A DNA stretch of 64,000 nt from VRUE01 sp963817905 (GTDB lineage: Bacteria; Actinomycetota; Thermoleophilia; Solirubrobacterales; 70-9). The DNA lies in NCBI GenBank assembly GCA_963817905.1, contig CAWFPS010000003.1:496001-560000 (forward strand), given 5' to 3'. The notes beneath the pieces are model-generated. The model saw only the letters and a list, made by a program, of their open reading frames with translations. It was not told the origin of the DNA and did no database searches. Position numbers and translations under genes: made by a program. Of this stretch, positions 34,876 through 44,453 are shown piece after piece. Each line of letters opens with the position of its first letter. The first letter of the stretch is position 1.

Positions 34876-35502
34876 ATGCCACCGTCCTACCCAGTCACCT
34901 TCTCGGTCGACTACCCAGAGCGCGAGCTCAACCGGGTCTCGACCTTCTTCCGCATCTTCGCCGTGGTCCCGATCGCGATCCTGATCGCGCTGCTACCCGG
35001 CGGCGACATTGCCGGCGGTTGGGGCGGCAACTCCTACAGCGGCGCCATCGCGGCGGGCAGCCTGATCTTCGCGCCGATCGTGCTGATGCTGCTGATCGAG
35101 AAGAAGTACCCGCGCTGGTGGTTCGACTGGAACATCGAACTGCTGCGCTTCGGCAACCGGATCGGCGCCTACGTGCTGCTGATGAACGACGAGTACCCCT
35201 CGACCGACGAGCGCCAGACTGTCCACCTCGACTTCCCCTACCCCGACGCCCAGCAGCTATCGCGTGGCCTGCCGCTGGTCAAGTGGCTGCTGGCGATTCC
35301 GCACTACATCGTCCTCTTCTTCCTCTCCATCGGCGTCGTCGTCGCCGTGATCGGCGCCTGGTTCGCGATTCTGTTCACCGGCCGCTACCCGCGCGGCATC
35401 TTCGATTTCGTCGAGGGCACCTTCCGCTGGCAAAACCGCGTCGTCGGCTACGCCTTCACCCTCGTCACCGACGAGTACCCGCCGTTCCGGCTCTCGGCGT
35501 AG
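34876..35502 (+). CDS. DUF4389 membrane protein
   Basis: A 208-residue integral membrane protein. Two helix pairs are visible (FFRIFAVVPIAILIALLP and AAGSLIFAPIVLMLLI, then WLLAIPHYIVLFFLSIGVVVAVIGAWFAILFTG). The DUF4389 pattern RYPRGIFDFVEGTFRWQNRVVGYAFTLVTDEYPPF is present near the end and a related one (KYPRWWFDWNIELLRFGNRIGAYVLLMNDEYP) in the middle, so the protein has an internal duplication. AGGGGAGAG precedes the ATG. Function unknown. Confidence 0.88.
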   Translation: MPPSYPVTFSVDYPERELNRVSTFFRIFAVVPIAILIALLPGGDIAGGWGGNSYSGAIAAGSLIFAPIVLMLLIEKKYPRWWFDWNIELLRFGNRIGAYVLLMNDEYPSTDERQTVHLDFPYPDAQQLSRGLPLVKWLLAIPHYIVLFFLSIGVVVAVIGAWFAILFTGRYPRGIFDFVEGTFRWQNRVVGYAFTLVTDEYPPFRLSA

Positions 35503-35524
35503 AGGCCGGGCCGACGGCGGGCTT

Positions 35525-35980
35525 TTAGCGGGCTACCCAGGCGTCTGGCTGGGCGGCGAGGGCTGATACCTCGCTGGGTAGCTCGCCGGCGACGAGGTCG
35601 GCGAGGGTGACGTGCTCCAGCACTGTTCGGAGGCTGGCGCGGACGGCGATCCAGACCTCCTGCAGGTGCTCGGCGTTGCCGCGGTATTCGATCGCCTCCG
35701 GCGGCGCCGACTGCACGTGGGCGATCGGCCCCTCGACCGCCCGCACCACATCGGCGATCGTCACCTCCTCGGCCGGCCGGGCCAGCCAGTAACCGCCCTT
35801 GGCACCGCGCCGGGCCCGCACGATCCCCGCGTGCTTCAGCTCCAGCAGGATGTGCTCGAGGAACTGCAGCGGAATGTCCTGAGCCTCCGCCAGCCTCTCC
35901 CCCTTGACCGGGCCCTCCGCGGCAGCCGCCAACTCGGCGGCAGCCCGAACGGCGTAGTCAGCCTTCGCCGATACGCGCAT
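35525..35980 (-). CDS. Rrf2-family transcriptional regulator
   Basis: A 151-residue winged-helix regulator: MRVSAKADYAVRAAAELA, IPLQFLEHILLELKHAGIVRARRGAKGGYWLARPAEEVTIADVVRAVEG. No cysteine is present anywhere, so unlike IscR or NsrR it cannot hold an Fe-S cluster and resembles the CymR type, which controls sulfur/cysteine metabolism through protein partners. It follows the sulfite-exporter-like gene by 12 bases on the same strand, which supports a sulfur link. A candidate operator is at 36944-36962. Confidence 0.9.
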   Translation of the reverse strand: MRVSAKADYAVRAAAELAAAAEGPVKGERLAEAQDIPLQFLEHILLELKHAGIVRARRGAKGGYWLARPAEEVTIADVVRAVEGPIAHVQSAPPEAIEYRGNAEHLQEVWIAVRASLRTVLEHVTLADLVAGELPSEVSALAAQPDAWVAR

Positions 35981-35992
35981 GGGGGCAGTTAA

Positions 35993-36913
35993 TCACCCGG
36001 CTCCGCCAGCCGTCTCCATCGCCAGCTTCGCCGCTTCTTTCTCGCGGCGGCGGTGGAGTAGGCGCGGCGCCGCGAGGATGGCGCCGAGGCCGAGCGCGGC
36101 GACGGCGGCGGCGATCGGCCAGACGTTCGGGTCGCCCTTCTGGATCGTGACGATGCCGGAGCCGACGAGAACGACTCCGAGGGCCGTGCGGATGAAGCCC
36201 TGCGGCGCTCGGTCAGAGAGCGAGGCGCCGATCACCACGCCGGGGATCGAGCCGATCAGGATGTTGGCGGCAAGGGTGAAGTCGACGTTGCCGCCGACCC
36301 AGTGGGCGATGCCGGCTGCCCAGAGCAAGATCGCGGCGTGGAAGACATCGGTGCCGACGACCTTCTTCGGCGCAAGCCGGTAGACGGCGATCAGCAGGAT
36401 CGCGATCACCGTGCCGGAGCCGGCCGAGGTGATGCCGATCACGAAACCCGTAGTGGCACCGATCACGACCGCGGCCACCTTGTGGCGCCGCTCGACGTCG
36501 AAGCGATCGCGCTCGACCACGAGGTCGCGCAGAATTAGAGCCCGGGTCAGGGTGATGACGCCGACCATCAGCAAGGTGCCGCCGAGGACCGCGTAGACGA
36601 GCGAGTCGAGGCGGTCTTCCCCGATGTGGTCCTGCAGCACCGAGACGAAGGCGACGCCGATTACCGCCGCCGGGACCGAGCCCATCGAGAGCCACTTGAC
36701 CAGCTCCATGTTCACCGTCTTCATGCGGAAGTGGCGCCAGCCGCCGACCGTCTTGGTCACCGCCGAGTAGAAGATGTCGGTGCCGATCGCCGTCGTCGGC
36801 TGGATGCCGAAGATCAGGATCAGCAGCGGGGTCATCAGGGATCCACCGCCCATGCCGGTCATGCCGACGAGTACGCCGATTCCTAGTCCGAAGACGATGA
36901 TTGCCGGGTCCAT
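35993..36913 (-). CDS. TauE/SafE (TSUP) family permease, probable sulfite/sulfonate exporter
   Basis: A 306-residue membrane protein with about eight helices. The two TauE repeats are visible: GLGIGVLVGMTGMGGGSLMTPLLILIFGIQPTTAIGTD (about 8-45) and VIGATTGFVIGITSAGSGTVIAILLIAVYRLAPKKVVGTDVF (about 167-208). Family members move sulfite, sulfoacetate or other sulfur-containing anions across the membrane. It is co-transcribed with the cysteine-free Rrf2 gene and divergent from the ThiXYZ-like importer; thiamine precursors and sulfur metabolism may thus be co-regulated here. Confidence 0.9.
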   Translation of the reverse strand: MDPAIIVFGLGIGVLVGMTGMGGGSLMTPLLILIFGIQPTTAIGTDIFYSAVTKTVGGWRHFRMKTVNMELVKWLSMGSVPAAVIGVAFVSVLQDHIGEDRLDSLVYAVLGGTLLMVGVITLTRALILRDLVVERDRFDVERRHKVAAVVIGATTGFVIGITSAGSGTVIAILLIAVYRLAPKKVVGTDVFHAAILLWAAGIAHWVGGNVDFTLAANILIGSIPGVVIGASLSDRAPQGFIRTALGVVLVGSGIVTIQKGDPNVWPIAAAVAALGLGAILAAPRLLHRRREKEAAKLAMETAGGAG

Positions 36914-36943
36914 ATGAGCTCCGCGCGGGGGTAATTCGACTTT

Positions 36944-36962
36944 CCTGACCTCTTTGGTCAGG
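36944..36962. promoter_or_regulatory. Inverted repeat between divergent TSUP/rrf2 and thi-like operons
   Basis: CCTGACC (36944-36950) and GGTCAGG (36956-36962) flank TCTTT. It lies 31 bases upstream of the TSUP start and 25 bases upstream of the ATPase start, so one bound protein could control both directions; the Rrf2 protein is the obvious candidate. Confidence 0.6.
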
Positions 36963-36987
36963 AGCACAAGTGCGCCAGGATACCAAG

Positions 36988-37806
36988 ATGCCCGCGGAAG
37001 CAGAAGAATTCGGCGGCGCGGTCGCATCGCCTGCTTCCGCCCCACTCGCTGGACCCGAGGTCTCGCTGCGCCGGCTCGGGCATTCCTACGGCGCGCTGCG
37101 CACGATCGAGCGGCTCGACCTGGACCTGCCCCGCCACGGTGTGCTCGGCCTGGTCGGCCCCTCGGGGTGCGGCAAGTCGACCCTGCTGGAGCTGATCGCG
37201 GGGCTCCAGGACCAGGCGAGCGGCGAGGTCGAGGTCGGCGGGGCAACAGACGCGCCCGGCCGCCTGGCCCACTGCGCCTTCATGCCCCAGCGCGACCTGT
37301 TGCTGCCCTGGCTCCCGGCGATCGACAACGCGGCATTGGCATTGCGCAACCGCGGCGTCCGCCGGGCCGAGGCGCGACGCCAGGCCGGACAGCTCTTCGA
37401 GCGCTTCGGCCTGGCCGGGTTCGAGCTGGCAGCCCCGGCCGAGCTCTCCGGCGGGATGCGCCAGCGGGTCGCCTTCCTGCGCACGCTGATCGCCGGCAAG
37501 CCGGTGCTCGCCCTCGATGAGCCTTTCGCCTCGCTCGACGCGATCACCCGCGCCGAGATGCAGCAGTGGCTCGCCGGCGCACTCGAGACAGACCCCCGCA
37601 CCGTCGTCCTCGTCACCCACGACATCGAGGAGGCGCTCTACCTCTGCGACAGCGTCGCCGTGCTCTCCGCCCGACCCGCACGGATCGTCGAGCGACTCAG
37701 CGCCCCGGCGCCCCGAGCCGCCGACCGCGACGCCGCGGTCACCGACCCGGCCTTCGTCGCCATCCGCGAGCAAGCCATGCACGCCCTGCGAGAGGTCGCC
37801 AAGTGA
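36988..37806 (+). CDS. ABC transporter ATPase, ThiZ-like (NitT/TauT family)
   Basis: A 272-residue nucleotide-binding subunit. Walker A GPSGCGKS (about 58-65), Q-loop MPQRDLLLPW, signature LSGGMRQRVAFLRTL (about 152-166), Walker B VLALDEPFASLD and switch His in VLVTHDIEEALYL. Start ATG 36988 has AGGA 8 bases upstream; an in-frame GTG at 36970 is weaker. It is the first gene of a three-gene importer; a family palindrome separates it from the permease gene. The partner binding protein suggests a pyrimidine (HMP) thiamine precursor as substrate. Confidence 0.9.
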   Translation: MPAEAEEFGGAVASPASAPLAGPEVSLRRLGHSYGALRTIERLDLDLPRHGVLGLVGPSGCGKSTLLELIAGLQDQASGEVEVGGATDAPGRLAHCAFMPQRDLLLPWLPAIDNAALALRNRGVRRAEARRQAGQLFERFGLAGFELAAPAELSGGMRQRVAFLRTLIAGKPVLALDEPFASLDAITRAEMQQWLAGALETDPRTVVLVTHDIEEALYLCDSVAVLSARPARIVERLSAPAPRAADRDAAVTDPAFVAIREQAMHALREVAK

Positions 37807-37816
37807 GCCCAACGAG

Positions 37817-37864
37817 CTTCCGGTGCGCCTTTTCCCCTCTATACGGGGATAAAGCGCACCGGAA
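37817..37864. repeat. Intergenic palindrome, family copy 2
   Basis: Arms TTCCGGTGCGC (37818-37828) and GCGCACCGGAA (37854-37864) continue inward as CTTTTCCCC / GGGGATAAA around a CTATAC-like loop. It lies inside an operon, between the ATPase and permease genes, so a strong terminator role is unlikely. Confidence 0.85.
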
Positions 37865-37876
37865 CGGGTGGGGCCG

Positions 37877-38629
37877 ATGAGGCGCTGGGTTCTCCCTGCG
37901 CTGCTGCTTGCCGGGCTGGTCGGGGCTTGGCAGGTCGCGGCGAGCAGCGGTGCGCTCGCCGACCTGCTCAACCTCGAAAGCTTTCTCGTGCCCTCGCCGG
38001 CGGAAATCGGCGAGGCGCTCTGGCAGGGCCGCTCGCTGCTGGCCGAAAACGCCTGGGTGACGCTGCGGGAGATGGCGATCGGACTTGGAATCGCCCTCGT
38101 GGCCGGAGTCGCCTTCGGCTTTGCGATGCGGCTCTCGGGAATCGTCAAGGACACCTTTAACCCGCTGATCGTGACCTCCCAGACGATCCCGATCGTCGCC
38201 ATCGCGCCGATCCTGCTCGTCTGGTTCGGTTTCGGGATCTGGCCCAAGGTCGCGGTCATCGCCCTGGTCTGCTTCTTTCCCGTCGCGGTCAGCGTCCTGG
38301 CCGGCCTGGGCTCGGTCGACCCGGAGGCGACGAAGACGATGCGCACGCTCTACGCCTCACGGGCCCAGATCCTCTGGCGCGTCGAAACCCCGACGGCGCT
38401 GCCCTACTTCTTCACCGGCACCAAGCTCGCCGTCGTCTGGGCGCCGATCGGCGCCGTCTTCGGCGAGTGGGTCGGGTCCTCCTCTGGACTTGGCCACCTG
38501 ATCCTCCAAGACAACGCCCAGTTCGAGACAGCACGGGTCTTCGCCGCGGTCGCGATTCTCTCCGCGATGGCGCTTTGCCTCTTCGGCATCGCCGCCCTCG
38601 CAGAGCGTCGCATCGTCACTTGGCGATAG
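37877..38629 (+). CDS. ABC transporter permease, ThiX-like (NitT/TauT family)
   Basis: A 250-residue permease with about six helices and the binding-protein-dependent transport signature in EATKTMRTLYASRAQILWRVETPTALPYFFTGTKLAVVWAPIGAVFGEW (coupling helix with the EAA-type motif, about 156-204). ATG 37877 preferred; a GTG nine bases upstream is in frame. The next gene encodes the lipoprotein that delivers substrate. Confidence 0.9.
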   Translation: MRRWVLPALLLAGLVGAWQVAASSGALADLLNLESFLVPSPAEIGEALWQGRSLLAENAWVTLREMAIGLGIALVAGVAFGFAMRLSGIVKDTFNPLIVTSQTIPIVAIAPILLVWFGFGIWPKVAVIALVCFFPVAVSVLAGLGSVDPEATKTMRTLYASRAQILWRVETPTALPYFFTGTKLAVVWAPIGAVFGEWVGSSSGLGHLILQDNAQFETARVFAAVAILSAMALCLFGIAALAERRIVTWR

Positions 38630-38638
38630 AAAGAGGGG

Positions 38639-39661
38639 GTGAAGCGCGCCTCCCTGCCGGTCCTGGCCCTCGCGGTCGCCCTACTCGCGCTCGCCCTGGG
38701 CCTCGCAGCCTGCGGCGAGAAGAGCGAAGACACAGCCGGCGAAGCCGAACCGCTCAGCCTGACGCTCGACTTCTACCCCAACCCCGACCACGCCGGGATC
38801 TACATGGCGCAGAAGCTCGGCTACTTCGAGGAAGCCGGACTCGACCTCAGCATCCACACGCCCGCCGACCCTGCCGCACCGATCAAGCTGCTCGCCGCCG
38901 AACAGACCGACCTGGCGATCTCCTACGAGCCCGAGGTGATCCTGGCGCGGGAAAAGGGATTGGACGTGCAAGCCGTGGCCGCCGTCGTCAACCGTCCCCT
39001 CACCTCGATGATCTGGCTGAAGAAATCCGGCATCAAGGGGGTCGGCGGCCTGCACGGCAAGACGATCGCCACCGCTGGCATCCCCTACCAAGACGCCTAC
39101 CTGAAGACGATCCTCGCCCGCGCCAACCTGACGCCCTCCGACGTCAAGCCGGTCAACGTCGGCTTCGGCCTGCTACCGGCCCTCGCCGGCGGTCGCGCCC
39201 AGGCGATGCTGGGCGGCTTCAGCAACGTCGAGGGGGTCGACCTTCGCCTGCGCGGCCTGCACCCGGTCGTCACCCCGGTCGACAAGCTCGGCGTACCCAC
39301 CTACGACGAGCTCGTCCTCGCCGCTCAGCGCGAAGGGCTGGAGGAAAACCCACAGAAGTTCCGGCTCTTCATCGCGGCGCTGGCCCGCGGAACAGCGGCG
39401 GCGGCGGCAAACCCCAAGGCGGCAGCCAACGCGCTGCTGGAAGCGAACCCCAACCTGGAACCGAAGCTGACCAGGGCAGAGGTGGACGCCACCCTCCCCC
39501 TGCTCGAACCGCCGCGCGGCAAGCGGCCATACGGCTACATGGACCCGGCGCTGTGGGGCGAATTCGTCGGCTGGATGCGAGACGAAGAACTGATCGACGG
39601 CCTGCCCCCAACCTCCAGCCTGCTGACGAACGCCTACCTGCCCGGCGCGATCCCCGAATAG
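38639..39661 (+). CDS. ABC transporter substrate-binding lipoprotein, ThiY-like (NMT1/THI5 domain)
   Basis: A 340-residue lipoprotein: signal helix ALAVALLALALGLAAC with lipobox LAAC (Cys about 25). The start of the mature domain, LTLDFYPNPDHAGIYMAQKLGYFEEAGLDLSI, is the NMT1/THI5 signature of proteins that bind formylaminopyrimidine or HMP, precursors of the thiamine pyrimidine. LLAAEQTDLAISYEPEVILARE and the Gly-rich LGGFSNVEGVDLRLRG are also typical. With the preceding two genes it forms a complete ThiXYZ-like importer. Its 3' end overlaps the convergent GGDEF/EAL gene by 28 bases. Confidence 0.9.
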   Translation: MKRASLPVLALAVALLALALGLAACGEKSEDTAGEAEPLSLTLDFYPNPDHAGIYMAQKLGYFEEAGLDLSIHTPADPAAPIKLLAAEQTDLAISYEPEVILAREKGLDVQAVAAVVNRPLTSMIWLKKSGIKGVGGLHGKTIATAGIPYQDAYLKTILARANLTPSDVKPVNVGFGLLPALAGGRAQAMLGGFSNVEGVDLRLRGLHPVVTPVDKLGVPTYDELVLAAQREGLEENPQKFRLFIAALARGTAAAAANPKAAANALLEANPNLEPKLTRAEVDATLPLLEPPRGKRPYGYMDPALWGEFVGWMRDEELIDGLPPTSSLLTNAYLPGAIPE

Positions 39662-41952
39662 AGCGGCGCCCCTTCGCTGAGCAGGGCGGAGATCTTCTCC
39701 GGCGGCAGCGCCCGTGAGAAGAGGTGTCCCTGGGCGTAGTCGCAGCCCAGGCGGCTGAGCTCGGAGAGCTGCGGCTCGTTCTCGACCCCCTCGGCGATCA
39801 CGTCGAGTGAGAGCGCCCGCGCCATGCCGATGATCGCCTCGACGATCGCGGTGCGCTCCTGTTCGACGCCGAGGGCATCGATGAAGGAGCGGTCGACCTT
39901 GAGCGCGTCGAAGGGGAAGCGGTTGAGGTAGGCGAGCGAGGAGTAGCCAGTGCCGAAGTCGTCGAGGACGAGGCCGACGCCAAGGTCGCTGAGTGCTTCC
40001 AGGGTGCCGGTGGCGCTGGCCGACTCCTCGACCAGGACGCTCTCGGTTACCTCGAGCCGCAAATGGACCGGATCGAGTCCGGTCCTGGCGAGGATCTCGC
40101 TGATCGAGGCGACCAGATCGCGGTGGGTGACCTGCCGTGCCGAGAGGTTGACCGAGACGTCGAAGGGCCGCTGGTCGGGGCGCAGCTCGTGCCACTCCAA
40201 GACCTGGCGGCAGGCGTTCTCCTGCACCCAGCGCCCGATCGGCTCGATCAGGCCGCTTTCCTCGGCGACCGGTACGAAGTCGCCGGGGTCGAGCAGCCCG
40301 CGCTCGGGGTGGCGCCAGCGCACCAGCGCCTCGAGGCCGGTGATCTCACCGCTGCGCAGGGCGATCAGCGGCTGGTAGTGCAGCTCGAGCTCCTTGCGCT
40401 CCAGGGCCTGGCGAAGCTCGCGCTCGACCTCGAGCCGGCGCAGCGCCCCGGCCCGCATCTCGGCGTCGAAGAGCTCGCAGCGGGCCCGGCCGCGTTCCTT
40501 GGCCCTGTACATCGCGGCGTCGGCGTCGCGGATCAGGAGATCGGCATCGATCGGCACGCGTGGCGAGGGCCGCGCCACGGCGATGCCGACGCTGGCGCTG
40601 ACGAAGTGCTCGGCGCCGCCCATCGCGTAGGGCTCGGCGAAGGCCGCGGCAATGCGGTCGGCGATCGCCACCGCCTCGTCCTCGTCGGCCAGGCGGTCGA
40701 CGAGGATGCCGAACTCATCGCCGCCAAAGCGGGCAACGATGTCGCCGGGACGCAGGTGGGCGCGCAATCGCGGCGCCACGGCCCGCAGCAGCTCGTCGCC
40801 GGCGTGGTGGCCCATGCTGTCGTTGATCAGCTTGAAGTTGTCGAGGTCGAGGAAGAGGATCCCGACCGGCGAGCCGGAGACGGTGCTGCGCTTGAGCGCG
40901 TCGTCGAGCGAGTCGACGAAGCTGAGCCGGTTGGGCAGGCCGGTGAGCGGATCGTGAAGAACCCGGTGGCGCAGGGCCTGGTCGGTGGCGTGGCGCTCGA
41001 TCGCGTCGGCGAGCACGTTGGCCGAGGCCTGGACGAAGTGCACGTCCTGGGGGGTGAAGCGGTTCGGCTCGGTGGAGTGGATGTCGAGTACGCCGAAGGG
41101 ATGCTGCTTGCCATCGATCAGCACGGCGAGGCTGCTGCGCACGCCCATCACGCGCAGGGCCGGCGGCATCGAGAAGCGCCGCTCGGCAGACCAGTCGTCG
41201 ACGATCACGTGCAGGCGTGAGTCAAGCGCCGCGCCGGCATGCGAGTCGCGGGCGGCGGATGCGCGGGCGGCGCCCACCACCCTGTCCTCCAGGCCAGCGC
41301 GGAGGCTGAGACGGCGGCCGTCGCGCCCGATCTCCCAGATGCAGGCCGCCTGCACCCCCTCGGTCTCCTCCAGGAGCGAGACCGCCTCGCCCATCAGTCC
41401 CTCGGGATCGCCGTCCTGCAGGGCGCGACCGCCCAGCCTCGCCACGGCGGCCTGCTGCGCCGCCGACCGCTGCAACTCCTGCTCGGCGTTCTTGCGCTCG
41501 GTGATGTCGTAGAGCACGCCGTGCCAGATCGGGGTGCCGGTTTCGTCGGGCTCGAGCACCGCCTCGTCGAGGATCCAGACGGTGCGGCCGTCGCGGGTGA
41601 CCATCCGGTAGTCGACGGGAGGCGGGTTGCGGTTGCCGATCGTGTTGCGCGTCTCCTGGGAGAGGGCACGCTCGCGGTCGTCGGGGTGCAGCAGGCGCGC
41701 CCACAGTGCAGGGTCTTCGAGCCATTCCTCCGGGGTGTAGCCGAGGATCTCCTCGACCTGCGGGCTGACGTAGCGCCAGCGGCCGTTCTCGCCGAGCTCG
41801 GAGGCGTAGACGATCGCCGGCAGGCGCTCGACCAGGCGGCGGTAATCCTCGCCCCCGGCCGAGATCTGGTCGAGAAACTCGTTGACTCTCTTGTCGGGCC
41901 AGCTGCCGCCCCGCTTCGCACCGTCCATTGCTCGCTTATCGACGCCTGCCAC
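39634..41952 (-). CDS. PAS-GAF-GGDEF-EAL cyclic-di-GMP signalling protein
   Basis: A 772-residue soluble protein. A PAS domain (about 35-155; YVSPQVEEILGYTPEEWLEDPALWARLLHPDDRERA and VLYDITERKNAEQE) is followed by a GAF domain (about 175-325), a GGDEF domain with RFGGDEF intact (about 410-416), so probably an active diguanylate cyclase, and an EAL domain with EALVRW (about 538-543), LDDFGTGYSSLAYLNRFPFDALKVDRSF and AEGVE intact, so probably an active phosphodiesterase. Both activities seem possible and the N-terminal sensors would bias them. No membrane segment. It converges on and overlaps the thi-like operon. Confidence 0.94.
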   Translation of the reverse strand: MAGVDKRAMDGAKRGGSWPDKRVNEFLDQISAGGEDYRRLVERLPAIVYASELGENGRWRYVSPQVEEILGYTPEEWLEDPALWARLLHPDDRERALSQETRNTIGNRNPPPVDYRMVTRDGRTVWILDEAVLEPDETGTPIWHGVLYDITERKNAEQELQRSAAQQAAVARLGGRALQDGDPEGLMGEAVSLLEETEGVQAACIWEIGRDGRRLSLRAGLEDRVVGAARASAARDSHAGAALDSRLHVIVDDWSAERRFSMPPALRVMGVRSSLAVLIDGKQHPFGVLDIHSTEPNRFTPQDVHFVQASANVLADAIERHATDQALRHRVLHDPLTGLPNRLSFVDSLDDALKRSTVSGSPVGILFLDLDNFKLINDSMGHHAGDELLRAVAPRLRAHLRPGDIVARFGGDEFGILVDRLADEDEAVAIADRIAAAFAEPYAMGGAEHFVSASVGIAVARPSPRVPIDADLLIRDADAAMYRAKERGRARCELFDAEMRAGALRRLEVERELRQALERKELELHYQPLIALRSGEITGLEALVRWRHPERGLLDPGDFVPVAEESGLIEPIGRWVQENACRQVLEWHELRPDQRPFDVSVNLSARQVTHRDLVASISEILARTGLDPVHLRLEVTESVLVEESASATGTLEALSDLGVGLVLDDFGTGYSSLAYLNRFPFDALKVDRSFIDALGVEQERTAIVEAIIGMARALSLDVIAEGVENEPQLSELSRLGCDYAQGHLFSRALPPEKISALLSEGAPLYSGIAPGR

Positions 41953-41982
41953 GCACGCTTGAGTTCAGCGTGAAATGACCCT

Positions 41983-42879
<897 letters not shown>

Positions 42880-42888
42880 ACCCCGCCC

Positions 42889-42937
42889 GCCGACGGGCCG
42901 ATACGTCAAGTTCCCCTTGACGTATCGGCCCGTCGGC
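42889..42937 (-). terminator. Perfect 22-bp hairpin between two minus-strand genes
   Basis: Arms 42889-42910 and 42916-42937 are perfectly complementary with a 5-base loop (TTCCC); core CGATACGTCAAG. It begins 7 bases after the stop of the small membrane protein (42944) and ends 10 bases before the glycosylase start. There is no clear T tract, so it may be a terminator, an attenuator or a transcript-stabilising hairpin. Confidence 0.6.
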
Positions 42938-42943
42938 ACGGGG

Positions 42944-43216
42944 TTAGCGGCCTAGCAGGTGGACGTCTACGAGGAAGGAGCGGCTGGCGACGACGTTGGG
43001 TCGCTCGCGGCGCGCGAGGCGGCGCGGCGTCCGCTTGCCGCGGTTGGCGGCGACCGCACCGACAGCCCTGACCACGGCCACGGTCGCAGCACCGGCGAGC
43101 GCTCCCCCGGCGGCGGCCATCACCGCAGTCCGCGCCTCACCGCGGACGGGAAGCGGGGCGGCGCTCCGATCGGGAAGGACACGAACCGAAACCGGCTCTA
43201 GCTCCATATCGCTCAC
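42944..43216 (-). CDS. Small hypothetical protein with one membrane helix
   Basis: A 90-residue basic protein with a single Ala/Gly/Val-rich hydrophobic segment (AVMAAAGGALAGAATVAVVRAVGAVAA, about 31-57) and a C-terminal end RSFLVDVHLLGR that looks conserved in this lineage. Start is GTG 43214-43216. No function can be given. It is followed by the perfect hairpin at 42889-42937. Confidence 0.55.
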   Translation of the reverse strand: MSDMELEPVSVRVLPDRSAAPLPVRGEARTAVMAAAGGALAGAATVAVVRAVGAVAANRGKRTPRRLARRERPNVVASRSFLVDVHLLGR

Positions 43217-43286
43217 CCAGCCGACCTTAGCGATGCTTTCGGCGGGCGCACCGAAACAAGCCGCACCTTGCGCGGAACCGCGCGGT

Positions 43287-44429
43287 TCAGGCGCTCAGCG
43301 CCTTCTCATACACCCGGTACTTCTTGACGACCTTGCCGCCCATCCCCTCCATGGCCCGGTTCATCGCACCGTTGGTCTCGAGGATCCAGCCCATCTCGCC
43401 GCCTCCGATCGCGCCCGGGCCGGCGGCGGTCTCGAGGTGCTTCAGGTAGAGGCCAGCGGCGACGCCGGAGTGCCGGAACTCGTGCTTGACCCCGAGCGCG
43501 AAGACACGCAGCTGGTCGATCTTGCGCTTGCCGAGCAGGAACCTGAGCCAGCCGACGGGCAGCAGCCGCCCGTTCAGCTTCGCCATCACCTGGTTGATGT
43601 CGGGCAGGGTGAGGGCGGCGCCGACCGGCTCGCCGTCCTTCTCGGCGATAAAGGCCCAGTCCTCGTCCAGCACCTGCTTGAGCAGTTTGGCGTGGAACTC
43701 GATCTCGGCATCGGTGGCGGGGACGAAGCCCCAGTTTTTGCCCCAGGCCTCGTTGTAGACCTCGCTGAAGGCGCGCATCTCGGCCGGCAGGTTGCGCAGG
43801 CTGATGTTGCGGATGACCACGCCTTCGTCGTGCAACGCTTTCTCGGCGGCGGCGTGAATCGAGGGATCGAAGCGCTCGCCCTGCTTGAGGTCGCCGAACT
43901 GCAGTTCCCACATCAGCAGGTCCATCGCCTTGCCGAAGCCCTGCTGCTCGATCAGGTCCTTGTAGAAAGGCGGGTGCCAGTTCTCGAGGATCATCGGCCG
44001 CAAGTCGTAGCCCTCGATCAGGACGCCGATCTCGTCGTTGGTGGTGAAGTCCATCGGGCCGAGGATGCGCTCGCGCCCCTTGCCGCGCGCCCACTCGCAC
44101 GCCGCCTCCAGCAGCGCCGCCGTCACCTCGCCGTCCTCGGCGCTCTCGAAGAAGCCGAACATCGCGTCGTTGCCGCCCTGGGTCTCGTCCCAGTTGCGGT
44201 CGATTTGGGCGGTGATGCGGCCGACCGCCTCGCCGTCGCGCTCGGCGAGGAAATACTCGGCCTCGGCGTGCTCGAAGTAGGGGTTCTTCTTGCGGTTGAG
44301 GAACTCCATCCGCTCGAAGACCAGCGGCGCCACCCACGGTGGGTGCTCGCGGTGCAGTCGGAACGGCACCTTGACGAAGCGCTTCAGCTCGCGTTTGGTG
44401 CGTACCGGACGGATTGAGACGCTCGCCAC
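43287..44429 (-). CDS. GNAT-fold N-acyltransferase (YghO / bacterial ceramide synthase-like)
   Basis: A 380-residue two-lobed GNAT-superfamily protein. The pattern FVKVPFRLHREHPPWVAPL, then HAEAEYFLAERDGEAVGRITAQID, GPMDFTTNDEIGVLIEGYDLRPMI and the second GNAT core QLRVFALGVKHEFRHSGVAAGLYLKHL (with the acyl-CoA loop) matches the YghO-like group. I recall the bacterial ceramide synthase bCerS being of this kind, acylating a long-chain amino-base. Start GTG 44429 gives VASVSIRPV. It is divergent from the serine-palmitoyltransferase-like gene with 24 bases between, which supports a joint role in sphingolipid-like lipid synthesis. Function inferred, not proven. Confidence 0.65.
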   Translation of the reverse strand: MASVSIRPVRTKRELKRFVKVPFRLHREHPPWVAPLVFERMEFLNRKKNPYFEHAEAEYFLAERDGEAVGRITAQIDRNWDETQGGNDAMFGFFESAEDGEVTAALLEAACEWARGKGRERILGPMDFTTNDEIGVLIEGYDLRPMILENWHPPFYKDLIEQQGFGKAMDLLMWELQFGDLKQGERFDPSIHAAAEKALHDEGVVIRNISLRNLPAEMRAFSEVYNEAWGKNWGFVPATDAEIEFHAKLLKQVLDEDWAFIAEKDGEPVGAALTLPDINQVMAKLNGRLLPVGWLRFLLGKRKIDQLRVFALGVKHEFRHSGVAAGLYLKHLETAAGPGAIGGGEMGWILETNGAMNRAMEGMGGKVVKKYRVYEKALSA

Positions 44430-44453
44430 GGGTCCGGAACCTACACTCTCGCC

